The position numbers and the translations under genes are program-made. Shown here in pieces: positions 15,347 through 23,246 of a DNA stretch of 47,767 nt (position 1 is its first letter; each line of letters starts with the position of its first letter). The stretch comes from Bacteroidia bacterium (GTDB lineage: Bacteria; Bacteroidota; Bacteroidia; Bacteroidales; Rikenellaceae), in contig BNXD01000007.1 in NCBI GenBank assembly GCA_025999315.1, forward strand, positions 1 to 47,767, written 5' to 3'. The notes beneath the pieces were generated by a model. The model saw nothing but the letters and a program-made list of their open reading frames with translations. It had not been told where the DNA came from and did no database searches.

Positions 15347-15462
15347 TGCGCGACCTCCTCCCTATTCTTTTCCGGCTCCTGACAGTAACGCTCTATCATC
15401 GGCTTTCCGTAGCGGGCCATCTTCTTCTCGCCTGTGCCGGGTATATAGCTTTCGCCGTCGCA
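15343..15462 (-). pseudogene. HRDC-like C-terminal fragment (DGR accessory remnant)
   Basis: The frame ending at 15343 reads SYIPGTGEKKMARYGKPMI, then ERYCQEPEKNREEVAQ, and its TGA overlaps the reverse-transcriptase ATG. The core I-P-G-x-G-E-K-K-x-x-x-Y-G is the HRDC signature. HRDC-domain proteins are known alternative accessory genes of diversity-generating retroelements. The N-terminal part is missing: in-frame stops lie just upstream, and the pilin stop codon is only a few bases away. Confidence 0.6.
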
Positions 15463-15468
15463 TTAGCT

Positions 15469-18400
15469 TTAATTTTTGACATTACCGATGGCCCAGACCA
15501 TCATGTTGGCGAACAGTTGTGAATTGTATACACTGTATCGCGTTCCGCCGCCGAAATTGTTTTTTGCCACGGGCGCATTGGATGAGTTGAGCATGAAAGG
15601 ACGATAAACGGTCGAGCCGGTGTCGTTGCAGCCGATAAATCCGGCGTCTCCGCAGAAGATCAAGCCTTTGCTGGTGTGGCGCAGCAAGACTGCTTCGTTC
15701 GGCCTGTTCGTATTGGTGCCTATCGATATGCCCACCCCGGGGCTGTAAACGACGGCTGCATTGGTGCCGGTGGTAGGATAATTCCTTGCGAACGTCTCAA
15801 ACTGATTGTCGCTGCCCCATTGCAGATTTCGCAGGTCGCCGAACGGACCGTTTGCCACCAGATCGTCCCCCGAAATTCTGTACACATCGCCGACGCTTGC
15901 GCCGGGTGTATGCGCGCTTGCACCGGAGAAGAAAGTACTTATGACTCTGTCGGCGGTACCCTGATCCTCCAGCGCCGCTATCAATACCCCGCCGCTGTTC
16001 ACCCATGTCGAAAGACGGTCGACCACACTCTGGGAAAAGTTGCAACTGTATCCGGTAACGATGATGTTCGGGTTCTCGTTGATATAGTTGCCCATATCCG
16101 ACGACGATATGCCGCCGCTCTCATGATGGGAAAATGTGAATCCGCGCGAAAGAACCTTGCTGGTCGCAGTGAGCCCAAAGTTGGCGGTGGCGGTGAGCAT
16201 CCTGTATGCGCCGTTGGACACATTGTAGGCGGGGCTGTAGCCATAGCCCCCTTCGGCCAGACCCATCACTTTCACACTCTTCAGGGGGAAAGTGATCGTT
16301 ATGGACTTGTCGGCGAACTTTTTCGGCATGTCCACGCTTTCGACCACGACGACCATCCGCCCGTAATTGGCCGAGTTGTTTGCAAGAGTATAGGTGCAGT
16401 TGTCTCCCGGAACGGTGTTGTATCCGCCCAGCGTGCCTGCTGTCAGGTTGTCGCTCGACAGAGGGTTCAGCACGGGCGTTCCGTTAGCGTCGATAGCTTT
16501 GGTCGCGTTGTTGTAACCGGTCGTAGCGACGCTCTTGATGCGGTAGGCGACGTTGCTCTTGATGTTCAGCATCCGCGTGGAGCCGTCGAGCAGATAGTTC
16601 GGATAGGTCGACTTGTCGCTCGCGTCCACCGGATCGATCGTCAGGTTGTTGTACTGCTGGCGCACCGTTATGCTTTGGGTCGTGGATGCTGCGCCGTTGT
16701 TGATCGTGAAGTAGAGCTTCGTCTCCTTTGTGATGAACGGATTGGCCGCAATGTCACCGGAAGAGAACTTGACCGGAGTTATCGTCCAGCTTCTCTGTCC
16801 CGCCGTAATGCCCGGGTAGGAGCCGTTGGCAGGTACGCCGCTTGTGGCCCCTAAACCTCCGCCGGAGGTCGATCCGGCTATGTTGAGCACTTGCACTGGT
16901 GTATTCTGCGGCGCCCACCTGACGGTGAACGAGGCCGAGTTGACGTTTAATGTGCCGTCGGCCAGCGACTCGAACACCAACTCACTGACCGGATCGCCGT
17001 TGGAGTCGACGATCTCCAGTTTCAACATCGCCACGGTGCTCTGAGTGACCGTTATCGGGAAGCGCAGTCGTCCCGCCGCGATCCATACGGTGGCTGTGCG
17101 CGGCGAGCCGGTGCTGTTCGTGGTGTGGGTCAGCACGACCTTGTCGGTGGTGTTTGCCGGCCCGCTGGTCGGGGTGGCCGTAAGCCACGTAGCAGGATTG
17201 TTCGATGCGTCGACGATCTTCTCGACTGTCCAGCCGGAGGTTCCGGGAGGGGTGGTCGTGTAGTCGGTGAACACATAGAACGAGTTGTGCGACTCTTCCG
17301 CGGTCACTGCCTCGCTGAACAGGTTGATCTGGCTTTTGCTTACGCTGAGCACATTCTGGCCGTCGAAAGACACATTGTTCATGCCCGCCTCGTTCCATTC
17401 GATCACCTCGGCGTCGATATTGACAGGGCCTGCCGTGAAAGCCTCGTCGGGATCGGGGAAGCCCGGTCCGGTGATGCTGTTCACGGTGAACATGTACCGG
17501 TGGTTGCGCAACAGGGGCAGGAAAGTTATGACGCTTCCGACGGTTTTGACAAAGTCCATGCGATAGAAGTGGGTGTCCGCTCCACTGCCATTGTAGCTGC
17601 CGCCCACCACGACACAGGTGTTCTGCTGGCGCGTGGCCACGTTGCCCGACGAAGCCTCGAAGGTGTAGATGGTGTTTGTAACGCTGCCTGCCGTGAAGAA
17701 CGTAGCGGTGGGATCGTCGGCAGAGGTGTAGACAAGCGGCCCCTTCTGCTTGCCCGGCGTGGCAGCCAGATGGGGCGCGGTGGCCATATTGTTCGACGCA
17801 TCCCAGCCCGTGGCGAGATTGGGAACCATCTTGCCGGCCGTATTGTAGTTGTAGAGTCGCACGCTGGTTATTGCGAAGTTGCTGTTGCCGCTTCCGGCCG
17901 CCGCCGCCGCAAGCTGTACCTCGACCTTGGCCACCATACGGGTCATTTTGATCGAGTTGGCGCCTGTGAGCGAGGTGCTCGCGTCGATCGCCACCGCCGT
18001 ACTTTCGCCCCACATGGGTATCTGGTTGCTCGTCCATTTGGTCCCGGCGGCAAGCGTGTGTTCCAGTGCGGTCATAACGGTGGTTTTGGCCGCTCCGACC
18101 GGAAAGTTGCCGGCCTGAATGGCTGCGCGGCCGTTGGCGATGATCACCACATCGTAAGTGCCGATCGGCAGACGGACGGTGAATGTCTTCTCGGTCGGCG
18201 ACAGTGATGTTACTACGCTTGCCGCCTGAGTATAGCGGTAGCCTGTCGATGCGCCGAACAGCATCACGTCGATGGTTTGCACGTTGTTCTCGTCGGCAAC
18301 GGTCAGCGAGCGCGTTCCAACCTGAGATGCGGGAACCTCGAGAGAGAAAAGCACATCCGACTCGCCCTGTTGCTGCCCCCTGCCGCCTGCCGGCTGCTCC

Positions 18401-18474
18401 TTGGTGCACGACACTGCCGCCAGTAACAGCATAAGGGCCGGAAGCCATCTCGAAATAACATTCATCGTTTTCAT
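15469..18474 (-). CDS. Large tip-type fimbrillin with amidotransferase-like C-terminal domain
   Basis: 1001 residues, lipobox LAAVSC (Cys23). The N-terminal fimbrillin part shows VQTIDVMLFGASTG, MTRMVAKVEVQL, YNYNTAGKMVPN and the hallmark LPLLRNHRYMFTVNSITGPG. A BACON-like domain follows (ATWLTATPTSGPANT, then RFPITVTQS), then several beta domains. The last 230 residues differ from known tips: VLSRGFTFSHHESGG, NPNIIVTGY, WVNSGGVLIAAL and KGLIFCGDAGFIGCND suggest a class I amidotransferase-like/ThuA-like flavodoxin fold. It is the third gene of pilus operon B, 39 bp after the anchor. It ends immediately before the retroelement remnants. Confidence 0.8.
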   Translation of the reverse strand: MKTMNVISRWLPALMLLLAAVSCTKEQPAGGRGQQQGESDVLFSLEVPASQVGTRSLTVADENNVQTIDVMLFGASTGYRYTQAASVVTSLSPTEKTFTVRLPIGTYDVVIIANGRAAIQAGNFPVGAAKTTVMTALEHTLAAGTKWTSNQIPMWGESTAVAIDASTSLTGANSIKMTRMVAKVEVQLAAAAAGSGNSNFAITSVRLYNYNTAGKMVPNLATGWDASNNMATAPHLAATPGKQKGPLVYTSADDPTATFFTAGSVTNTIYTFEASSGNVATRQQNTCVVVGGSYNGSGADTHFYRMDFVKTVGSVITFLPLLRNHRYMFTVNSITGPGFPDPDEAFTAGPVNIDAEVIEWNEAGMNNVSFDGQNVLSVSKSQINLFSEAVTAEESHNSFYVFTDYTTTPPGTSGWTVEKIVDASNNPATWLTATPTSGPANTTDKVVLTHTTNSTGSPRTATVWIAAGRLRFPITVTQSTVAMLKLEIVDSNGDPVSELVFESLADGTLNVNSASFTVRWAPQNTPVQVLNIAGSTSGGGLGATSGVPANGSYPGITAGQRSWTITPVKFSSGDIAANPFITKETKLYFTINNGAASTTQSITVRQQYNNLTIDPVDASDKSTYPNYLLDGSTRMLNIKSNVAYRIKSVATTGYNNATKAIDANGTPVLNPLSSDNLTAGTLGGYNTVPGDNCTYTLANNSANYGRMVVVVESVDMPKKFADKSITITFPLKSVKVMGLAEGGYGYSPAYNVSNGAYRMLTATANFGLTATSKVLSRGFTFSHHESGGISSSDMGNYINENPNIIVTGYSCNFSQSVVDRLSTWVNSGGVLIAALEDQGTADRVISTFFSGASAHTPGASVGDVYRISGDDLVANGPFGDLRNLQWGSDNQFETFARNYPTTGTNAAVVYSPGVGISIGTNTNRPNEAVLLRHTSKGLIFCGDAGFIGCNDTGSTVYRPFMLNSSNAPVAKNNFGGGTRYSVYNSQLFANMMVWAIGNVKN

Positions 18475-18513
18475 ATCGCGTGTTTTTCCGTTATTGTCGA
18501 TGTTGGTGGTCTG

Positions 18514-19449
18514 CTAAAGACCGTTGTTGAATTCAAAACCTACGTCGCCCGAATCCCAGTTCGGAATATTGACGATCACTTTCCCGTTCAGGAATCCGAT
18601 CTCGATACGTATCTCTATGATGTTCGGATCGGTCATCTGCGCCATGGCATCCTGCATTGAGATAGGCACGCAGACAGGCTGACCCGTCGAGGGGCTTATT
18701 ATGTTGATATCGATGTTATTGTTCTTCTCGAACCAGAATGTTGTAAACTGTGCGGCCGCGTATGTGCGATCCTCCACATTGACCGTTTGGGTATTCATGC
18801 GGCTATCCACCGTGCCGAGAGTTGCGGCATGCGCCATGCCGAGCGTGTTAAGCCCTCCGGGCAATCCGGTAAGTTCGACCATCGGCAGCGTGTTGCCCTG
18901 TTCGTTGAATCCGATGACAAAGATCTCTATATGCCGGTGTGCCGACTGGAAATGTGCCGTGCCCTCCCATTTGCCTCCGTCGGGTACGACCACCGTGTAC
19001 TGTGCAGGAATATTGTTGGCCCTGGTGGTGGGAGTGGTAAGAATATTTGCCGCATGATAAACCTTGTCGGCGCTGCCCACCTTGTTGGACGCCATCACAT
19101 CGGCATAACCGACCGTAGGCGAAGGTTGTGTTTCTATGCCGTTATATTTTTCGTTGCCGTGTATGTTGCCCCAGCATACAAAACTGTACGCGCCGGGGTC
19201 GAGCTGGAATTTTGCGCCCTGAAACCGTGCCAGATCGCTCAGAGTAACACGTCTGTTCATGACAAACAATCCCGCAGCGTCATAGACCATCACGTCTACC
19301 GCCGAGATATTGCCATGAAAAACCTCATTTCCGCCCTCCTGCAGGCTGAAATGCAGAATAGCGTTGTGACAGTTGCTCAGATCCTCCTTGAAGCATCCTG
19401 AGACAGCCATCGCCAGCGCGATTGTGGTAATGAAGCGTGCAGGTTTCAT
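18514..19449 (-). CDS. FimB/Mfa2 family pilus anchor (operon B)
   Basis: 311 residues from the ATG at 19449, chosen because it begins a lipoprotein signal (MKPARFITTIALAMAVSGC). Cys19 is followed by FKEDLSNC, the C-x-x-ED-x-x-x-C start of the family. Typical strands include ISAVDVMVYDAAGLFVMNR, AYSFVCWGNIHG and a late TVVVPDGGKWEGTAHFQ. The protein ends VIVNIPNWDSGDVGFEF. It should be an outer-membrane lipoprotein that anchors the shaft. Gene order and 98-bp and 39-bp spacings to its neighbours mirror operon A. Confidence 0.85.
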   Translation of the reverse strand: MKPARFITTIALAMAVSGCFKEDLSNCHNAILHFSLQEGGNEVFHGNISAVDVMVYDAAGLFVMNRRVTLSDLARFQGAKFQLDPGAYSFVCWGNIHGNEKYNGIETQPSPTVGYADVMASNKVGSADKVYHAANILTTPTTRANNIPAQYTVVVPDGGKWEGTAHFQSAHRHIEIFVIGFNEQGNTLPMVELTGLPGGLNTLGMAHAATLGTVDSRMNTQTVNVEDRTYAAAQFTTFWFEKNNNIDINIISPSTGQPVCVPISMQDAMAQMTDPNIIEIRIEIGFLNGKVIVNIPNWDSGDVGFEFNNGL

Positions 19450-19547
19450 TGTCGTGTCCTTTCGTTTGGTTGGCGTTGCGATGTGCAAAAGATGAAAAAC
19501 AAGGGAGCGCCGAATCTTGCACCGTCCGGCGCTCCCCGATAGATCGG

Positions 19548-20732
19548 TTAGTTGAAATCGTAGCCGATGTCGCTGCTGACCCAGTTGAGCGTCGTAACCA
19601 CGACAGAGACGCCTATCGTTTTCTGCTCGGGCACTATGGCCAGATCATTCTCGGTGAACGCCAGATCGGCAATGCGGTAAACGTTGCGCGGAGCAAAAGC
19701 GATCGGGTTCGAGCCGGAACTGTACATGTTCTTGATGGTCAGAAACCACGTTTGACCGGCATACGGATCGCTCGGAAGGCTGGTAGTTACGTTGCTCAGA
19801 CGGATCACAAAATGGGGAGCCTGGCCGGTGGCAGGGGCGAGTACGTTGTATCCCCAGACTTTGGCGGCGTCGACCGGAGTGACCGGCGAACAGACGAGGG
19901 AGCTGCCGGGAAAGAAACCGATACCGCTCGCGGAATAGTCGAATATGGCCTCATTCAGGGCTGCAACGTAGCTGCTGCCCGTAGCGCCGGGGGCTGCATA
20001 CAGGTCAGGGTCGCTGCCGTTGTTCATCAAATCGGATGAAGCGCTGATTATCGCGCCGGAGAGCTTCTGCTGGCTGTAGTAGTTGTTGATGTAGATACCC
20101 TCGATCTTGTAGCCGGTGATGGTGCCGCCGGCGGTGAACTTGCCGATCTCGAAGCGGGAGCCTACGGGTGCGAGAGTGAGGCTGGTCTCATACTGTCCCG
20201 CGGTGCCGGTGGAGGTCATTGCGCCCGGAGCGCCATAGACAGGCACGTTGTCGATGCCCTTGCCCGTTGCATCATAGAGCGATGCCACCTGCAAGGCGAA
20301 GTCGTTGATGACCGAAATGTCGGTCGAACCGGGAGTAACCGTGGGCAGCGAGGCTGTGATGTTGCACAATACGTACACCTTGGTCGAGGTGCCCGGAACG
20401 TTGGTGATGGTCGTACCTCCGGCGGCGGTCAGGGCGCCGATGCCGACGTTGCCGCCTGCTTCAGCCGCGCTGCCGGTTTGAATGTTGATGACCTTTGTGA
20501 TCGTACCTCCGGGGTTGGTGAAGAAGAGCTTGCCGCTCGACACGACCACCGGATCGCTGCCAACGTGGGGACCGGCAGCGCGAGAACCCTCGTCCTGAAT
20601 GTTGCCCTGCAACTGAATCCTGACCGAACGGGCGTCGCCATTCTGCACGTCATCATTCTCGTTGCTGATATTGCAACCACTCAGGACGATCGCAATAGCA
20701 GCAAAAAACATTGCTCCAAAACCTTTTCTCAT
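19548..20732 (-). CDS. Major fimbrillin, Mfa1/FimA type (operon B)
   Basis: 394 residues, lipobox VLSGC (Cys20). After an acidic linker (NISNENDDVQNGDARS) comes DEGSRAAGP, whose Arg may be a maturation site. Shaft-pilin strands include SSGKLFFTNPGGTITKVI, KVYVLCNITA, FEIGKFTAGGTITGY, KIEGIYINNYY-like sequence and the conserved APRNVYRIADLAFTENDL. The end VVVTTLNWVSSDIGYDF is the strand used in donor-strand exchange in this family. It starts pilus operon B behind a well-formed promoter at 20838-20868. Overall it is only distantly like the operon A pilin, so the two pili are antigenically distinct. Confidence 0.8.
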   Translation of the reverse strand: MRKGFGAMFFAAIAIVLSGCNISNENDDVQNGDARSVRIQLQGNIQDEGSRAAGPHVGSDPVVVSSGKLFFTNPGGTITKVINIQTGSAAEAGGNVGIGALTAAGGTTITNVPGTSTKVYVLCNITASLPTVTPGSTDISVINDFALQVASLYDATGKGIDNVPVYGAPGAMTSTGTAGQYETSLTLAPVGSRFEIGKFTAGGTITGYKIEGIYINNYYSQQKLSGAIISASSDLMNNGSDPDLYAAPGATGSSYVAALNEAIFDYSASGIGFFPGSSLVCSPVTPVDAAKVWGYNVLAPATGQAPHFVIRLSNVTTSLPSDPYAGQTWFLTIKNMYSSGSNPIAFAPRNVYRIADLAFTENDLAIVPEQKTIGVSVVVTTLNWVSSDIGYDFN

Positions 20733-20837
20733 GATCTTAAAAATTTTTAGGTGAAATAAAATTAGTTTTATCGGTTGTTTAACCTTATTTTTATGTGCCG
20801 GTTATTTGCACTCTGTCAGTGAGCGATTTTCATGTTG

Positions 20838-20868
20838 CAAAATTACTGCGTGCAAGTGCGTACATCAA
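20838..20868 (-). promoter_or_regulatory. Promoter of pilus operon B
   Basis: Minus strand: TTG (20866-20868), a 20-nt spacer and TAATTTTG (20838-20845), the same geometry as the operon A promoter. The box is 105 nt before the pilin ATG. A tandem repeat lies directly upstream. Confidence 0.6.
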
Positions 20869-20884
20869 TGGCATTTTCACATAA

Positions 20885-20968
20885 AAAATAGTTCGTTTTT
20901 CTGTATGCCCGGTGTTTTGTGGTGTGAAAATAGTCTGTTTTTTAATGTGGCTTGTTTTGTGCAGTTTT
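20885..20968. repeat. Diverged tandem repeat, 42-bp period
   Basis: AAAATAGTTCGTTTTT at 20885 and AAAATAGTCTGTTTTTT at 20927 begin two units exactly 42 bp apart (four helical turns); each also has GTTTTGTG in its second half. They start 17 bp upstream of the operon B -33 element and could be regulator sites. Confidence 0.5.
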
Positions 20969-21037
20969 TTCATGCATAAAGGGCCCCGATTCAGGAGCAT
21001 CTCTCCCTGCACGCATGGCTTTCGTGGTGTGGCTATC

Positions 21038-21051
21038 GGGGGGGGGGGGGG
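21038..21051. repeat. Poly-G tract of 14
   Basis: Fourteen consecutive G, ending 27 nt before the ATG of the small HTH gene and in the divergent region of operon B. Homopolymers of this length slip during replication and commonly mediate phase variation. Confidence 0.8.
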
Positions 21052-21078
21052 ATATGAACACCGTAAGCGTTCGGTAAA

Positions 21079-21309
21079 ATGAAATCACGAAGAATAGAAG
21101 CCGGATTATTGAAATCGGCAGCGGCAAGGTTGAAAGAGGTGAGAAAATCACGCGGAATAACGCAGCAGATCGCCGGCTTCGACACACGCTACAACATCGG
21201 CAAGATAGAGGCCAGCCGCACCAATATCTCTGTCAGCACACTTTACATTCTCGGTAAATACTATGAAATCTCTCTCGAAGAATCTCTCAGAAGGATGGAG
21301 CAGGTGTAA
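21079..21309 (+). CDS. Small XRE-type HTH regulator
   Basis: 76 residues. Helix-turn-helix of the Cro/C1 type over most of its length: LKEVRKSRGITQQIAGFD, then RYNIGKIEASRTNISVSTL, then YILGKYYEISLEE. It consists of the DNA-binding domain alone, as in small phage-like or toxin-linked repressors. An in-frame TAA lies 15 bp upstream, which fixes the ATG at 21079. It is divergent from pilus operon B with a 14-G tract and the 42-bp repeats between them. Control of the pilus genes is inferred from position only. Confidence 0.75.
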   Translation: MKSRRIEAGLLKSAAARLKEVRKSRGITQQIAGFDTRYNIGKIEASRTNISVSTLYILGKYYEISLEESLRRMEQV

Positions 21310-21740
21310 ACATCTTGCTGATTTTTGCAAGATTGTTTGCGTTGCCATCTTGTCATGTCGTAGCGCACGTTAAGCCATTGCAGCATCATGGCGGCTACAT
21401 TCTCATTCCTTTTTTCTTTTTTCGTCGTTGGATTTTGGAGGCTGTTGCGGCGTCGGGGATGGGGAAGTGGGCGGTTGGAGTTGGACTGCCGCTATCTCCT
21501 GACGACATAATATCTGCGGCTATTGATGCGGCTGCGCCGACGAGTTTGCCGGTGGGTTCGGGGGCGGTCAGCCATCGACAAGCCGTAAGGAGGAACGCAC
21601 TATGCATCCACCTTACCTGGCTTGCCAAATAGTAATCGGGGCGTTTTTGCCGTTCGGCGAACATCGCGGAAATTCGTATTGGCAAGCAGCGGCTTCGGCT
21701 CGCCGAAGTCAGCGTTGCAACTTGTTGTGGAGAGCCCAAG
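21310..21740. other. Region without recognisable genes
   Basis: About 430 bp. Short open frames exist on both strands but none shows family motifs. A 7-bp perfect hairpin (CTTCGGC/GCCGAAG) lies at 21693-21708. It is probably scrambled DNA at the edge of the AT-rich island. Confidence 0.4.
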
Positions 21741-22046
21741 CTCCATCAAAACCATTTGTTTTGTGGCTGACCTTATCAGGTCGGCAACAAAAATATAGGC
21801 ATCAAAGAATTGTCCGTCAAAAACACGCCTTCGACAGGCGGTAAAGCCGTTTTTACGAAAAAACAATTTTCTTTTCGTTTTCAGTCATTCGGTATTCCAA
21901 CCGTTCAAATCGTTGATTGATTGCGTAACCTTTTAGAATATAATCTTTTAAGACGCGGTTTGCCACTGTCTGAATTGCGTATTGGGTATAAATGCTTTCC
22001 CCATATTTTTTTCAGATTCTTCAATTTTGTCCAATAAATCCTTTAT
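21741..22046 (-). pseudogene. RhuM/ORF6N-like gene remnant with frameshifts
   Basis: Reading across three frames on the minus strand gives NTQFRQW, then ANRVLKDYILKGYAINQR, FERLEYRMTENEKKI, FFVKTALPPVEGV and FDGQFFDAYIFVADLIRSA. This is the middle of virulence RhuM/ORF6N-type proteins. The frame breaks at TGGCA (one G short, near 21970), at the T run near 21862 and at the T run near 21832. Both ends are missing: no N-terminal domain and nothing after QMVLME. It lies beside the immunity-like gene array. Confidence 0.6.
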
Positions 22047-22058
22047 TTTATATTTTAA

Positions 22059-22610
22059 TTAAAAATCACCAAAACCTTCTATGGTTCTAAACTGTAACCC
22101 GGTCGGATTTACCGCCATAATCGCATCTACTACCGATTTATGAAATACCACATTAGAAAGTGCTTCTCGTAAGCTGAACACAAGGCGTTTTTCTAACGGT
22201 ATCTTTTTCAAGGCTTCCCTGTCTAAAACAAATTGGCGAATACTATATACACGATATTTATATACATATTCCGATTTTTCTTTATCCATTGCCTCTATTG
22301 TGTTATCCACATTTAAGTGATAATATTTTTCCGTAATGTTCTTTTGCCTCCCAACCCATTTTGTATCAGTCAGTTTTATATAATCAAGTTTCAAACCAAT
22401 GATTACATCGGCAATTTTTTGATTAATAAAATAGTCCGCACCCTCCAATAAATCCGCCATAACAGGTTTTCGGGGAATGGGGTCATTAAATGCTATTTCT
22501 ATCAACGTTGGATTAATCTCGTCGGGTTCATACCCTACTTCTTTAACCAACGGATAAGTCTGGTCATCTTTGCTGTCAATCAGATAATAATCAAATTCTT
22601 GTGTGTTCAT
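22059..22610 (-). CDS. Imm11 (DUF1629)-like immunity protein, paralogue 1
   Basis: 183 residues from the ATG at 22610, chosen to match the start of the two upstream paralogues (MNTQEFDYYLIDSKDDQTYP against MENEFKYY and MENEFEYY). Shared features: PIPRKPVMADLL near 60, a segment INQKIADVIIGLKLD, DNTIEAMDKEKSEYVY, and the end RLVFSLREALSNVVFHKSVV then DAIMAVNPTGLQF. This matches the plan of Imm11/DUF1629 proteins, known or predicted immunity proteins to polymorphic toxins. No signal peptide, so cytoplasmic. AT-rich, no toxin gene nearby. The neighbouring gene copies are separated by a conserved short spacer. Confidence 0.6.
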   Translation of the reverse strand: MNTQEFDYYLIDSKDDQTYPLVKEVGYEPDEINPTLIEIAFNDPIPRKPVMADLLEGADYFINQKIADVIIGLKLDYIKLTDTKWVGRQKNITEKYYHLNVDNTIEAMDKEKSEYVYKYRVYSIRQFVLDREALKKIPLEKRLVFSLREALSNVVFHKSVVDAIMAVNPTGLQFRTIEGFGDF

Positions 22611-22651
22611 TTTTTTAGTTTTTTGAAATTTATAAAATATGTTTTTATTAA

Positions 22652-23209
22652 TCAAAACTCATATTCCTCAATATCCACATAGAAAACGCCTGTCGGATTT
22701 AATGCGTCGATTGCCTCGATTACCGAATGGTGAAACAGAGAATCACCAGGGGCTTCCCGCAAACGGAATCCCAATCGTTTGTTCAATGGTATTTGGCTTA
22801 AAACCGCTCTGTCCAAAACGACTTTTTCAATCATATAATTCCATTCCCGTTTCCCTCTTTCGTAAACTGATTTTTCTTTGTCCAATGCTATAAACGTATT
22901 ATCATCCACCAATACGCAAACGTAATCCTCAATGATTTCGCCTTTTGGAAGGGTCAATTGGGTGGGTATAAATTGTACCCCTTCCATATTAAGCGATTGC
23001 ATAACTTCGGCAATGCGTTTGGACACAATGGTTTCGGGCGCGTACAAAAAATCGGCAAGAACAGGTTTTCTGGGTCGCGGCGTGTTTATTTCAAGATACA
23101 CTTTGAGACATTTTCCGTCTTCATCGTAATCCTCATCGTCAATCCGCAACAGCGGATAGGACTGATCGCCTTTTCTTTTCAACACGTAATACTTAAATTC
23201 GTTTTCCAT
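22652..23209 (-). CDS. Imm11 (DUF1629)-like immunity protein, paralogue 2
   Basis: 185 residues from the ATG at 23209 (MENEFKYYVLKRKGDQSYPL). Landmarks in the same order as its neighbours: RPRKPVLADFLYAPETIVSK, KRIAEVMQSLNMEGVQFIP, DDNTFIALDKEKSVYE, RAVLSQIPLNKRLGFRLRE and FHHSVIEAIDALNPTGV. The short frame upstream of the chosen start is derived from the repeated spacer and is not conserved. Paralogues differ most in surface-like positions and in the middle, as expected if each recognises a different toxin variant (inference). Confidence 0.6.
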   Translation of the reverse strand: MENEFKYYVLKRKGDQSYPLLRIDDEDYDEDGKCLKVYLEINTPRPRKPVLADFLYAPETIVSKRIAEVMQSLNMEGVQFIPTQLTLPKGEIIEDYVCVLVDDNTFIALDKEKSVYERGKREWNYMIEKVVLDRAVLSQIPLNKRLGFRLREAPGDSLFHHSVIEAIDALNPTGVFYVDIEEYEF

Positions 23210-23246
23210 TTTTTTTTTGAAATTTATAAAATGTGTTTTTGTGAAA

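Noticed and set aside
20830..21012. A 60-codon frame in the operon B promoter region
   Set aside because: It is low complexity, overlaps promoter elements and direct repeats, and has no recognisable features.
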